A DNA stretch of 64,000 bases from Neurospora tetraspora (GCF_033439725.1 NW_026944384.1:4588001-4652000); one strand, 5' to 3'; counted from the first letter of the stretch, positions 24,731 to 37,398 are shown. Program-made: numbers and translations. The notes: generated by a model not told the origin, from the letters alone.

Positions 24731-27233
24731 TTACGTCTCAAGGACATCTCTCTCCTCCTCCGTCGGAAGCGCAGGCGTCTCATGAGTCGGGAAGTCATCC
24801 CCCTTCTCAAAAGCCGCACCTGGTCCCTGATAGCTCGGTGGGGCGATGGTCACACTTGGCTGCGTGGGCAGCGGGCTCGGGGTCTTTTTCTCGGTAGTCG
24901 TCAGTGGCACGTTCCCTCCCTCTTCGTCAATCGTCAAGATTCTGCGTACCGAGTTCGTTCCGGTTGTACTCGCTCTCAACGGCTTCGGACTAAGCACCGA
25001 CGGGAACTGGGCAACATAAGTTGGCGATCTTGCATCTTCGGACCCAAAGGGAAGTGCGCGAGCCGGGATCTCTTTACCCGCTGTCCCAATTGCCAATCCC
25101 CCAAAAGCAGGACGCTCACCGAGCTTCTGCAACGTTTCTTGCTGGTGTCTCGCCAGCTTCTCGAGCTGGATTGCGGGATCCTGTAATCATCATTTCTGTT
25201 AGCCAAACCACAAGGGTGTTAGAGGCTGCTGGAAATTAGCAACTTCTTATGCATGCATGTATACATACCCATTCGGATTGCGCTGGTACGCCGGCGGCAG
25301 CAGGGAACTGCCGCTCATTCTCACCTCTCGAAGATCTCGGTCCTTGGATGGGCGCGGGGGTGACAGGAAGGCTTGGACGGTCATCCTCGGTCGGGAAGTC
25401 AGTCACTCTAGAGCTTCTCCTAGATCTGCTGTGAGCGCGACCAGGACTGGTCGGCCTCGAAGTGGCTGCCGCTGAGCCCTTGCTTCCGGAGCGGCGGTGC
25501 TTCTGCAAGGCGTCGACATATCGGTTGATTTCAGGTACATCATCCCATGCATTTCCTCTAGTTGTGAAAGAGGTCCACGGGTTGGAACTTGAAGGGGTTG
25601 TAGGGGTGACAGCCTCGCTCTTCGGCTCAAGGGTGGGCGATGCTGTAACTGACGCCGTTGCGGACGGCGTCGCAATTGACGCAACTGAGGGCTTTCGCTG
25701 CTCAGGAGGTGGTTCCGCGAAGACCCTAGTGGGTGCAGGTGCCTGTTTCTCCCAGGGGAAGATTGGGGCGGGTTCCTGAGTGGGCGCCGCCTCGGGCACC
25801 TTGTACCACATGTCCTTGGGCGGACTGGGATACCGCGCAGGCGGGACAAACTGTTGGGTGTTGGAGGACATCGTATAGTGCGTCTGTGGGAAGTTGGCAG
25901 CTTCCGGCCTGGAGCCAGCCGGAGGAGAGTGTCTTGAAGCGTCCCAGGATGCTCCGTGACTGGTGTAGGTGCTATGGGTATTCTGGCTCTGTGTCTTGTG
26001 GCTCTGGCTCTGCGTGTTGTGGCTCTGGCTCTGCGTGTTGTGGCTCTGGCTGGGAGGGATCTGGAAAGAAACGTTGCGCTGTTGTTGTTCACCCTTTACA
26101 AACTTCTGAACAACATCGGTAGTCTTGTTCGACTGTTGAGCTTAGGTCAGTATATCGTTGATTAAAAGACGGGTCGTCTGGGAAGCAGTTGGGACACTCA
26201 CGTTGCCGCGGAAGTGGCGATCGTAAACGGCCCACCATCTACCGATCATCTCGTCGTAGGTGCTGCTCCCGGTGGTCTGGGTGCGACCCTGAACCCACGG
26301 CTTCTCTGAGCCAATGAAGTGGATCAAGTTGATGCTCGATTGGAAGTGCTTGTAGGCCGGAATGTACTGGTAGTGGGCGGAGGGCGTAACATTGTAGGTG
26401 AAGCTCAGGCGATTGTAGGTGTTCCTGAAGTGCATGTTCAAGAGACCCTGATCGGCACCGTCAAACGAGATTCCTCTCTCGGCCATGGCCAACATGGCGT
26501 AGTAATCACCCATGTTGGGCGACAGAACCATGACACCAGTGTTGAACAGGTCGGGCCAGCCGATATCGGGAGCGGCGGAGAAGGCGTGAGGGAGGTCGAA
26601 GAGCTCATCGGGAGCCCTGTAAGCGACAACGTCGGCATCGATATAGACGATCTTGCGGAACTGGGTCTGCTTCCAGAGGTTGATCTTGGTGAAGGCCGAG
26701 TGCAAGTCGGGGCGGTTCATGAGGAACAGGTTGGCCGGCCGGTCATTCTGGATCGTCTCGACGGGAATGACATAGTCGTAAACGGTCTTGCCGGGAGTTA
26801 GCCATGCGTTCTGCTTGGGGGTTGGAATCGGACTGTGTGGTTGACAGGCTTACCTGGAGCTGTTCCACAACCTCGTTGGAGACGGTTTCGGGGGTGATTA
26901 AGATAGCGAGCTTTTTGTTGGTGCCGGAATCACGCAGCGAGTGCGCAAGGACAAGAGCGCCGGGAAGGTATGCGTCGTTCAAGAGAAGCTATTCGAAAGA
27001 ACATGTCAGCTGTTGCGATCCTTGGCCGGAGTGTCTAAGTTTGGTTGCGACAGGCGCACTGCAAGGCAGAGACTGCGATTGGACAATGCGCCAGTTCTTA
27101 GATGCGCGAGCACCAACTACCAAGTGCCGCCAACCTCATAACATGGATAGTGCCGGAAGGGGAGAGACAATGGGATCACAAGGAGGAGAAGACTTACACT
27201 AGCATACACATCCTCTCCTTTAGTGATGGCCAT
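24731..27233 (-). CDS. gnn: glycogenin (self-glucosylating primer of glycogen synthesis)
   Basis: Glycogenin glucosylates itself from UDP-glucose to prime glycogen synthase. Five exons join in frame: 27233-27198, 26988-26854, 26786-26202, 26132-25269 and 25180-24731 (689 residues). The GT8 glycosyltransferase domain fills about residues 1-260: MAITKGEDVYAS, LLNDAYLPGALVLAHSLRD, the metal-binding DAD at 107-109 in KIVYIDADVVAYR, and LFNTGVMVL, ADQGLLN and HFIGSEKPW. The long C-terminal tail is disordered, Pro/Ser/Thr-rich, and includes IFPWEKQ and a short Ser/Gln/His repeat. Fungal glycogenins commonly carry such tails for binding glycogen synthase. Exon 1 encodes only 12 residues. The acceptor of exon 4 was chosen because it alone keeps the tail open. 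Confidence 0.95.
25983..26051 (-). repeat. 21-base coding repeat in the glycogenin tail
   Basis: About 3.3 copies of a 21-base unit encode SQSHNTQ, SQSHNTQ and SQSHKTQ in tandem just after the catalytic domain. The unit is a multiple of three, so copy-number change would not break the frame. Confidence 0.85.
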
Positions 27234-30113
27234 CTTGGACAATCACACAGGTTCGAGCTGTGACTGTTGGGTTTGGGCGGCGGAGAATAGCAAAAATGGC
27301 AGATGTTCAAAGGCTTGCTTCGTGGTTGCTTGGTGCTTACTGACGCTTGAAGAGAAGAGAATGAGCAATCACACAAGTGGGGAGAGCAAGGCAAGCGGTG
27401 TTATAAGTAAATAAACTTGGCGACAAGACTATGATACGGAAGATATCAGAACACAAGAGGCTGCAGTGTGGCAAGGTCAAGAGGTTGCAAGGTTAGTCTG
27501 GGATGGCCGAGATGGTCGAAGAGGTAGGTGGGAGTAAGGCACAGACGAAAGAGCCCCAAGCATGGTGATCTGACGACTTGGGAGCTTGGATTCCACCTCC
27601 ATCTCGTCTGGCTGGGTGGAAAGGCGGGAAGTGGAAGCGCTGCACCCATCGACGAGGAGCGAAGGAGGATTCTGGACAAACCGAAGCAGGTACGTACACA
27701 GTACATTGCGCACTCAATGCCATCATCAGGCGGGGCAACATTGGGAACGCTCTGGGGAACGAACCATTGCGAGGGGCTGCTTGCCCAGCGCTGCCCGAAC
27801 CAGGATCCTTCTCGGAGCCCCCCGCCTCATCTAAACCCCTCGGGTTAGGCTGCCCCGGTCACAGTGCGCATTGGAATTGGGGATGAGAAGTGGACTCTTC
27901 AGCAACTGAACGAAGAGAAGACTGGAGTCACTGTTGCAAGGGTTCTTCCCTTCCTTCTTCTTCCAACCACCCGGACGAGAACCTTGATACCGCCTCCGCC
28001 TCTCCTCCTCCCCCTGGCTTGTGATAGCGTGATGGCATTCCCTCCGTCGCTTCAAGGCCATTGCATCCTACTGCGGCCTCAATTGCGTTACCCCCAGTTG
28101 CAGCGCGAGGGCTCCATTCAAAGCGGGCCCAGAATTCCGGCGAAAATTGAATGGAAAAACTGCCGATATCGATGAAGACCATCCGGGCTGTAAACCTTTG
28201 GGCAAAGAGACGACCGCTCGGTTATGACTCCCATCGATATCATATCAGATAGAAACCCATCAGCGAGAACTCCCGCCGCTCTGACAGGCTGAGGACCCTG
28301 AGCCTCACGGCATCAATGCATGTTGACTGTGGCCCAAACATCTCGATATCGGCAGTCGTCAGCTCTTCCGTGAACAAGCATGACAGGCCGCGGTTGGGCA
28401 TCCTCGATGATAGGAAGAACACAGTTCGACACAATTGGATGCCAAGAGCCGTTGTGAATGTCGCTTCTGGTAATACATGGCATTTGCATCCAGCATCTCT
28501 GGAAGGGAAGTGGCTTGCATCTTGCTCCTGGGAGTGGGGGGGGACAGGGACTTGCATCATGCAGTATTACTCGTCGAGACTAGTCAGCGGCGATTTTGAA
28601 GCCCTGACGAGTATTTTTCTTCATCACTATGATCACTTTCAGCATCTTGGGGTGCCAATTTCAGACCGCTTCTGTTGCCACTGATAGCCCAGCTTGCCCA
28701 GTAAGGTGAAAGCCGTCAAGCTGCGAGCCTGCCTGACACCGCCCAATCACCATTTCTTTAACATATTATACAGTGGTATATGCTCTCTTTCGTTACATCT
28801 AACAGGTTGACAGTTTTTTGCCTTCACTCGATAGGGTCGAACATCGCTGACACTTATTTGCCCTACGGTGTCGTACATGAAGCTAATCTGATGCCCCGCA
28901 CCACCAAGCCAGGGCTCTTTTTGTGCCTGCCTACTCTCGCCAGCAGCCTCATGATTGGGTACCCGTTGGGGAGTGGAGGTCAGGTTCCTGTCTGTTTCCC
29001 CAACTCTGCTGGTACGACATATTAACACTTGGGAAACCTACTCGCTCCCACACGAGCAGAATCCTGTTTTGAAGGCAAGTAGGGTTACGCTCAAGGGACC
29101 ACACATACCTACACAGCTTGCCTTCCAAGTAGGTACAGGTCTCTCAGTCCGATCTACTCATGCCCGATTCTTTCCAACAACGAGCCTCCCAATGGCAAGT
29201 TACAATCAACTTTGATTACACCATCATGGACTCGTTGCTTCGATCCCGAGCCTTATGAGGAGTAATCGCCTAACCCGAAGGTTTCCCCCTTATCCGGAAT
29301 GAGGAGAAGCTCTAGAATATTGCCCAACTCACTCTGCATGTCCAGAATACGACGGCAACCTCTTCATTGTACGAATGGGATGCTGTCGTCTAAATCTTTG
29401 TACAACAGCTCGTGTCGTTATGGCTGAGCCATCAACCATCCAACGTCCTGGACCATCTTACTCGAAGCACAGTCTTCATTTCTTTCGATTTTCGTTCACA
29501 ATCAGGGCATCCAACGGGCCGACGAGCCATGGCCCTTCACCAACAGTCAACGACGATTTGAAAGAAGAGGGGAGGTTCGAAGGGCGACATATGATCCGAT
29601 CGAATACAGCCCAAGACTCGATGCTGTCCTACACTCCTTCTAAGCGCATGAGACTGAGATGTGACAGGAGAACAGAATGGCTCCGATTTTACACCGGTAG
29701 GCAAGTTGGCGAGAGAAGGAAGCGTCTGTCGAGACTCGGGGATGCTTGTGAAACTCGAATCGTTCCGGAAACAACCCACAGCAGATGCCTCTCATGGTTT
29801 TGCTTCCCCCTCGCTTCATTGTGCAGTCTTCTCAGGTGTATGTAGCCTGAGGAAATGAATGGTTTGAAAACAACACAGGCAGATCGCATGGTGTTCATTG
29901 AGGGATACCAAGTCGCAGCCGTGATGCTTTTAGAGGTGAGTAAATGGTATTGATATTAGAAATGGTCGAGCAGTAATACACACAATAATCCATTATACAT
30001 CAGATAATAAATGCCAATAATCGTTCAAGTAGCCCAACGTGCTCATCGTCACGCTCTTCATCTCCATAAACAGCTGTGCCTAGGCTCACCTTCATACATA
30101 CAAACCAAAAGAC
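27234..30113. other. 2.9 kb gene-poor region between glycogenin and the CDF transporter
   Basis: Contains the glycogenin promoter and leader and the 3' flank of the CDF gene. The longest frame here (156 codons, 29375-29845 plus) has no recognisable domain and no support from splice sites, so I do not call it. Confidence 0.45.
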
Positions 30114-31586
30114 CTACAAATCCTTCTTGTAAGCATGCTCCGGCTTATGCGTAGTCTCGTAGTCAACATGGACATACGCCCTCTCCACATCCGGCAAGCT
30201 CTCCAGCTTCATCTGTAACTCCTCCGCCACATCATGCGTCTCCCTCAGGCTCGCGTCCGGGTCCATCACCACGTCCACCTCCGCAATCAGCCTCGGGCCC
30301 GAGTGGTAGGCCCTCACGGTATCGATCTGTTTAATCAAAGGCGAGTGCGTGACGCAAACATAGGTAATCAGCTGCTGGATCTCCACGCTGGCCGTCACGC
30401 CCACCAACAGCAAAAACTCGGTAAACGCGGTGCGCAGCCAGATGACCGAAATGATGACGCTCAACAAGATGGCGCCCGCCGGGTCGAGCCACCACACCAG
30501 CTTGGCGCCGCCGACCGAGGTGAGAATACCGAAGCCGTTGACGAGCAGGTCGTTGCGGTGGTCCTGCCAGAGGATGCGCACTTGACTGTACTTGTCCTTC
30601 AGCGACCAGGTATAGAGAAAGAGCGAGAACTTGGTGGCGAAGGCGACGCACACGGCGATGACACTGGGCAGATGGAAATCCTTGGTGCCGTCCCCCTTGT
30701 GGTGCTGCCCCAGCTCCTGCGCGCTGAAAGCGATGAGCACGACCGAGACGGCCGACATGATGAAGCAGAAAGTGATGTTGCCGACCGTCTCCAGGCGGGC
30801 TTTGCCCGAGGGGAAACGGTTTGGGTCGACCCGGTTCACGGCCCGGTTGGAAAAGATCAAAGTCACGTTGCTGAGCGGGTCGAAGATGGCGTCGGCCATG
30901 GTGGTGAAGAGCGAGAGCGAACCCGAAGAGATGGCCGCGTAGACCTGGAGCACGGTCAAGATGAGGTTGGCGACCAGAGAGCCCCAGACCGCGATCTGAT
31001 ACTTGAGGTGGTCGTCGCCCTGCTCCTGGCGCGCCTCGGCAACATGCTCTTCTACGGTCTTGAGCATGCGCTCGATGGTCTCGTTCTGGGCCTCGTAGAA
31101 GCCCCGGACGCGGCGGGCTTGCAAAGCGGAGCGGCCGATGGACGGTCTCCACTTTGACCCGGATCCGTGCCCCTTGGAGCCGGACCCGGACCCTGAAGCC
31201 CCACCCGTGCCCGTGCTGGCAACGCCCGCGGAGTCCGAGTCGGGCCGGGCGGCATCGCGCTTCCTAGACGTGTTTGCCTTGATGGCCGCTAGCTCCGACG
31301 GGGTCTTGTATCGCTGCGATAGTCCGTAGGGATCGTGCTCGACGCCGACGAGCGGGAGGCGACCGGTTCGCTGGCTCTCTACCTCGACGTCGCGGTGCCT
31401 GGTTACGCCGTGGTCGTCTCCATCCGTAGCTTCAACTCCAGTACTACTGGCTGCTGCTCCAGACCCGCCCATCTGATGCTGCTGATGATGGTGGTGGTGG
31501 TGTCGATGAATCGAGCTGGCCGACTGAGATTGCGTTCTGAAGGCGTGCGGGTGATGCGAGATGCTGTGCGAAAGATCGGGCTCCAT
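30114..31586 (-). CDS. cation diffusion facilitator, Mn-type signature
   Basis: A membrane antiporter that moves divalent metal out of the cytosol into an organelle or outside. Single exon, 490 residues from the ATG at 31586 (MEPDLSH); the frame is open further upstream but without an ATG. Six membrane segments follow a roughly 170-residue hydrophilic N-terminus containing a His run (HRHHHHHH). The metal-site motifs are DxxxD in both the second membrane segment (ADAIFDPLSN) and the fifth (DHRNDLLVNG), the pattern of the Mn-CDF group rather than the HxxxD of zinc transporters. The C-terminal cytoplasmic dimer domain includes HDVAEELQMKLESLPDVERA and ends YVHVDYE then KDL. Substrate as Mn is inferred from the motif; iron or other metals remain possible. 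Confidence 0.92.
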   Translation of the reverse strand: MEPDLSHSISHHPHAFRTQSQSASSIHRHHHHHHQQHQMGGSGAAASSTGVEATDGDDHGVTRHRDVEVESQRTGRLPLVGVEHDPYGLSQRYKTPSELAAIKANTSRKRDAARPDSDSAGVASTGTGGASGSGSGSKGHGSGSKWRPSIGRSALQARRVRGFYEAQNETIERMLKTVEEHVAEARQEQGDDHLKYQIAVWGSLVANLILTVLQVYAAISSGSLSLFTTMADAIFDPLSNVTLIFSNRAVNRVDPNRFPSGKARLETVGNITFCFIMSAVSVVLIAFSAQELGQHHKGDGTKDFHLPSVIAVCVAFATKFSLFLYTWSLKDKYSQVRILWQDHRNDLLVNGFGILTSVGGAKLVWWLDPAGAILLSVIISVIWLRTAFTEFLLLVGVTASVEIQQLITYVCVTHSPLIKQIDTVRAYHSGPRLIAEVDVVMDPDASLRETHDVAEELQMKLESLPDVERAYVHVDYETTHKPEHAYKKDL

Positions 31587-32808
31587 GGTTGGAAACAAGG
31601 TACCGTTTCGACCGGATCGCGCTGTTATGCTAAACTCGAAAAAGGTTTGGTACGTGGGGTATTGGTGGGAGGAGGACGCAGGACGCGCGGTATTAATCGC
31701 AAAGGTTGCAGGAGGTCAAGTATACTGTAGGATAAAGGGCTGAACCTCGAAGGTTGGATGAGACGGCGGTCAATTTGGGGGCTCAGCGGGGAAGCGCCAG
31801 TTGTCGCCCGTGGTAACAGAGTTCGGAAAGTCGCCGGCCGATCAACTGGATAATGATTGACAAAGCCGTCGAAAAGAGGCTGGGTGAGGCCTCGCGGAGG
31901 AGAGGCAAAAAGAGAGGCTGTGTCAATTGATCTCAACAACCAACAAAAAATATCCTGAACCAACCATATCCACACGTTTGCTTCTTTCATACCTCATTCC
32001 TATTTTCCACTAGCGTTGCCCTGCATTTGTAATCTGAGGGCATCGGCATGCGGTTTGCCTGGGCAACGGCCCTGCCCCGGCCGGTCCAACGAATACGCAC
32101 AGTATGGACAAACTCTGGGCTCCCCTTGGGGGAGGTCAGATACTTAGGCGGTACGGCGTCATCGTGTTTCCGTATTGGGTTCGTCAATTCGACACTTCGG
32201 GCTCGTTGCCCTCATGCTGGAGGGCCAGATCCCATCACCATCGCAGTTGATGGGGAAGTGCAGATGGAAACCTGTGAGCTTGGAGTCTGGAAAAGAGGGT
32301 CGTCATCTTTGTTGATGATCTGATAATGGTGGACATCATCAGGGGTCAGGGGAGTAAGTTGTCAAAAGCCAAGAAGCCACACCGCAGCGGACAGCAGCTC
32401 GAACTTCCAGGTCGGACTCGAAAAGATCGCAAAAGGAGACAAAGGGGAAAGTTTAATATGGGCTATACCTACCTTTATAGAGCTAATGCTCGAGCTGAAT
32501 GACAAGCCCAAGTTCAAACTCGGGGATATTCGGAAGAGTTTACAGCCTGTTTCAAGATCTTCAAGCCGAGCCGATCCCGATGTTAGCTGACTGGTGGGGT
32601 GCAGATGCGATCTTGTGCTTGGGACGGCAGGCCAAGGGCACCTCAACACCACAAAATATGACCTCTACCTATACGTACAGGATTCTCGATCATCATGGAT
32701 TGTAGGATAGATATAGTAAATGATTCTGACAAACCTGATGTTAGGTGGCCCTCGGAATCCTAACTTAAGCGATATCTTCTTTCCCCCTCCTCGCCCACAA
32801 GCACCATC
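31587..32808. other. intergenic region, CDF promoter and hydrolase 3' flank
   Basis: No gene supported. The frames here are short and lack splice partners. Confidence 0.5.
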
Positions 32809-33815
32809 TCAGATCTTGGCCTCAAACTTCCCCGAATCCGAACCCTCACTCCTCTCCAAGATCCAGTCGCCAACATCCTTATAGAAGTCCTCGCTACACG
32901 GCCCATCAGCATGCAACTGATGATACCACCCCTCGTACCTCTTAAACATCCTGTCCTTCACCGTGCCCGCAATGACACGATCATAATACCTCTTACTGGC
33001 ATTATAATCCGTCGCCTTATCACCCGAACCATGGCCAAACCAGATGGCCTTGATCTTCGTATTCTCTCCTCCAGGCGGTCTAATCGTTCCCCTTGTCAAG
33101 CCATCCGTGCGGTCCAACATTCCCGACAACCCTTCCAGCGTCCCGGTGTTATGCATCAGCTCATCTGCCGCGATGCTCTGCTGAACCTCTGGGTCGCGTG
33201 ACAGGTCTCCAGGCGGGATCTGATTGACCATCTGGCGATGCGGGAAGAGCCTGGCCGCGAGCCGTCCGCCGTACACCATGATGAAACTCGGCTTCAGCTC
33301 GGGCGCAAACCCGATGAAGGGGCTCTCGAGCAGCCAGCCGCGCACGCGGCTGACGATGCGGTCCTGGTACTGCTCGTCGCAGGCAAGCGTGAGAACTTGG
33401 CCGCCGCCCATGGAGTGACCCATGACGAAGACGGGCGGCGCGCCGGGGGCATCGGACAGGTGCGGCTCGATGAAGGCGACGATGTCGGCGAGCACCCTGG
33501 ATGTTGGCCCGGTTAGGCCCCTGTCAGCTGGCTTCTTGACGCTGCGCCCCCAGCCGCGTTGGTCGAACCCGTAAACGGCGATGCCGCGCGCTGCGAGTGA
33601 AGGGAAGAAGCCGTAGTAGCGGTTGATGTGGTCGCTGAATCCGTGGATGAAGATGAGCTTCGCTTTGATTGGCCCTTCGGGCTGTGTGGCGTTTTAAGGT
33701 GTAAGTGAGAGGTCGAGGAGGCTCAAGCTGAAAGATGCGTGATACGTACCTCCCATGACTTGGCATACAATGATGCTCCCGCAACCTCGAAAGTGCTTTC
33801 CTTTTCGACTGCCAT
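32809..33815 (-). CDS. monoacylglycerol-lipase-like serine hydrolase
   Basis: Alpha/beta hydrolase of the monoglyceride lipase (yeast Yju3) family, expected to split monoacylglycerol into fatty acid and glycerol at lipid droplets or ER. Two exons (33815-33750, 33681-32809) give 312 residues, close to the family length. The first exon encodes 22 residues (MAVEKESTFEVAGASLYAKSW). The oxyanion-loop motif LIFIHGFSDH, the nucleophile elbow GHSMGG, an acid in GSGDKATD and the catalytic His in GWYHQLHADG are in the expected order. There is no signal peptide. The intron is 68 bases with a GTACGT donor. The reading frame is open through the whole second exon. Confidence 0.93.
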
Positions 33816-34752
33816 ATTGTACTTTTACTGTAAAACGTAGTGGTTCGCCGGGTCCTTTGACGTCTTCAGCGTTGGTTCGACTCGGGAATTACACTTCGGT
33901 CGTCGATAGTACTGATTGTCAGAGCGACAACCAAGAGAGGAACAAGTTGAAGCTGCCGGTATACTCGGACAATGAGATACGAGGTGTATGGTCGAGGTAG
34001 TGTGTAAGATGATAAAAGGCGGAGGACCTGCATTTTGATGACGGAGGGGTTTCTTATAAGATCACTTCCCAAAACGTATAGTTTCCGTCACGCCTTCACG
34101 TGCTACAAAAGCATGGAAACGTGGCCCGCTCACCCACACCGAACGTAGCAGTTTAAAGCCGTCTTGATTCAGTGGTCGGTCGCTGCTCCGAGAATTTTAC
34201 AAAGGAATCGACTTCATTTCCAACGCATCTAGATATAGCCGAACACAAGAAGAAATAGACCCAACAATCGTGTACGAAGGAGAAAAATCAATGCTCATTA
34301 TGAGTGTCGTAATGGATTTAGACGCCGTTCCGCCACCTCCACACGTAAATGCTTGCACAACGCCTTCCCTTTTCAGATCCTTCAATGATAAAACCGACGC
34401 TTTGGCGTTCCCTATATCCATACATTGTAACATTGAACATTGGACGTTGAACACCGAGTCCCAAGAAAACAATTCCTCTTTCCCAGGTATAGCCATGACT
34501 CCCCGACCGAGAAAACGAAAACCAGATAGATGTCCGACGATAAGCAACATGTACTGAAGGATGCATTCCATAATGACGCCTGATCCGCACAGCCCAGCAC
34601 CTCATAGCCACTGTTCTCATAGCTTCATATCGTCATGTAAAGAGTAGAAGAAAAGAGATTCATCAAGGTATAACCGCCAACGGAACTCCCCCTCCTAGTA
34701 AAGACATCAAAGAAGAACCGAAACCTATCCCGTCGTATAACCAACCGAGCAC
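33816..34752. other. intergenic region between hydrolase start and RFX 3' end
   Basis: Hydrolase promoter and RFX 3'UTR. Short frames at 34197-34620 overlap on both strands and are not supported. An isolated tRNA B-box-like string near 33876 has no A box or cloverleaf. Confidence 0.5.
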
Positions 34753-37398
34753 TCAAATATCTGCCAAATGGTCCTCATCCTGCAGTTCCGTGCCGGCAAA
34801 AATATCTTGCGAGTTCGCAGTAGTCGTTTGGAAGCCAAACTTTTGAATCGGAGAATCTTCATCGGGCGTCCGAATACCTATACCACTGTCGTCATGGACA
34901 GACGGCTGGGTGGCTGTCGATGCAGCCACCGGGAATCGTGCCCGATCTGGCTGCGACTCGGACATTCGGGACGCGCTGGAATCATCGCTTCCACTTCTAT
35001 ATCTGGATGCCTCATTGCTTGCCTCGTTGCTTGCGCCCTGTTGCTGTGAGACAAGGAGCGTATACTCATGTGTCGACTTTTGCTTGAGAAACCCGCCGTA
35101 TTCCGCCAAAAAGAGAATCATCTCATCGATAAAACACTTGGTGACCCACCAAGAACCAAAACTCTTGCCTTGGCCCAGGGTAATATCCCTCATTACGGCT
35201 GTGCCTAATCGTTGAACACACCAGACAATATCGGTATGTGACGCGTAGGGAAAGTGCGAAGGTAGGGAGCGAAGAAAGCTCACCCAGCGATCCAAAACGT
35301 TCGAGGCCGTGGATTCCTCAGGGTTTCCTGCCTGGGATTGCCGACCATTCCGCATTGCCATCTCTCCGTGAAGGGTCAGGCCTTCGATTTCCCATGGAAT
35401 GTTAACCGGATCTAGGAGATCACGCATCTCTTTGAGGAGGAGATTCACAACATCATCCATGCCCCTCGACGGAACACTCTCGGCAACCTTTCTTAGGTTG
35501 ATTATGTTTATCCACTCCACGTACATGAGGTCGCGGTTTGCTGGGTTTGACAGCATGTTGGCGGCAGCATGAGCGGTAAGGTTGACACGGAGCACCCTAT
35601 CCAGTAAGCCTGCGAATAGAGTTGCTGGTGCTTCTTTGGCCTTGAGAACGTGAGGAGGTTGTCCTTGAAAGGAATCGCGAATGTGTGGGACGAGCTTATC
35701 TGCTATGTTCCTCAGCGTATCGAGCACCGTCTTGGGAACCACCTGGAGGACCAGGCTCGAGACAATGCGCATCATGCGCTGGTAGAGAACAAAGTCGCAC
35801 TCCTCTATCCAAGGTGCAACAGCCGGGTTGCTGAATAGCTTCTGGACCGGCATTGTGAGAGTGCCCTGGAATGAGGTGTAAAGGTGGAAGAAAGTCTTCT
35901 CTTTACAATACCGAATGCATTCCACCAGAGACGTACAGTGTGACCTGTAGAGCGCAGCCAGCGACTTGGCAGCGTCCGGATCGGTATTTTTGGGTAGAAA
36001 TGGCTCGATACGTGGTAGGACGAGAGGGTCGGACTGCTGGAATGTCTCCTCGGTTTCCGCGGCAAAACAAAGCCTCTGTACTGTCTTGGTTACCGTCGTG
36101 CTAAGCTGGTCAATGTTGGCCACCTGGACTTGGTTGTACAGCCTGTGAACATATTCATGCGGCCGCCTGACCCGGGTCTCCGGTTGCTGCCCCAGGTCAG
36201 GCGTGGGGAGTACAGGGCGTTCGGTTGTCATTGTATTGTCCGGTGCCGTGCTACTACAGAATTAGTAAGAATAAAAGGTGTTTAGATGAATGTGTCGCTG
36301 CTCACTTAAAAGTTTGGGAGAAGGACTGCTCCTCTGTTGGGGAAACTTGCGGTTGTGTCGAGACATCTCGCACATCAGGCTGGTCTTCTCGAAGTTGAAA
36401 GTTGACGTAATGATATTTTGACTCTCCCCGAACACCAAGGCGACGAGTTTTCAGTCCGGGAAAAAGAACCCGGACAAGCTTTCCAAAACTGGCAGGATTC
36501 AGGACTGTTATCCTCTCGGTCGCACACCTGGAGGCATAGTTGGCGTAAACCCTCCCTCTAGGTACCGATCCCTTGCCCTTTGAGCAGACTTGACTGATCC
36601 TGTCGTATTGTTAGCCCACAATCTCGAAGGAGATACCAAGTGACCAACGTACCAAAGCATTGCGAAAACCTGGCGGGTTCGTTCTGAATTGGGCCCACGC
36701 TCGTTGCCGTGCAGCTCCTCTGCAACCTCCTGAAGATTCCTGTGTCTGTTGGCGACATATAGCTGACGCATTTCCACTTCGTTGTTCGCACTCGAGCGTG
36801 ACCCCCCCTTAGATTGCGATGTCATTCCAACGTAGGAGCCGTGGTCGTTGTTGCCGTCATGGTCCACCATCTGACTGTCCTCCACAAAACTGGTGTTTCC
36901 GGCAAAGGAATCGGCGGACAAAGACTGGCGGCTCATGCTGTGGCTGCCATGATATTGAACGTTCTGCATCGAAGCGTTGACCTGTGAATCCATGGCGAAC
37001 TCGCGGCTAGTGTGCAACTGGGAGGCCAGCACCATGTCGTCTTGTGTCATCTGGGCGGTCGGGTGGCCAAGGTCTCGGGTTCGGCTGTGATCGTTCGGAA
37101 TCCATTGGGATTGGTAGACTTCGGGCACGTCAGTAAACGCGTGGTCGAGATTTGGTTGTGTTGCGGCGCTGTGGATGGAAGCTGTTGAGCCTTGAGAGCG
37201 AGGCCGCTTCTTCGCCTTGGTGAGGGCGAGAGGGTCTGTACAAGCAGTAAGCATACCGTTATGGTATGTCGCGTAACAAGTATGCGCCCGGATACATAGG
37301 GGACCAAGGGAAGGGCAAGAAGGGCAGATGACAAGGTTGTGGACGGGGGAACAGAAGACGGTAGAAGACTTAGGGGGCGTACCGTGGGTTGAGTCCAT
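34753..37398 (-). CDS. RFX-family winged-helix transcription factor
   Basis: Nuclear DNA-binding regulator. Four exons: 37398-37383 (16 bases), 37235-36653, 36599-36306 and 36253-34753, giving 797 residues. After a disordered N-terminus, the RFX DNA-binding domain spans about residues 175-270: RQVFAMLW, ISQVCSKGKGSVPRGRVYANY, then LNPASFGKLVRVLFPGLKTRR and LGVRGESKYHYVNF, which is diagnostic. The second intron falls inside the conserved Trp codon of the domain. The C-terminal half carries the helical region seen in fungal RFX proteins (about 370-660) and a Ser-rich acidic tail. Relatives (yeast Crt1, fission yeast Sak1, Penicillium CPCR1) control DNA-damage response, cell cycle or secondary metabolism; the targets here are unknown. 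The tiny first exon was chosen because it supplies ATG, frame and a good donor. Confidence 0.93.

Noticed and set aside
29375-29845. 156-codon plus-strand frame
   Set aside because: No family resemblance, mixed composition, and a competing minus-strand frame; likely chance.
30234-31157. 307-codon plus-strand frame
   Set aside because: Lies entirely antisense to the CDF transporter; its codons mirror the high-GC wobble positions of the real gene.
33870-33890. B-box-like GGTTCGACTC string
   Set aside because: No A box, no acceptor stem and no terminator around it.
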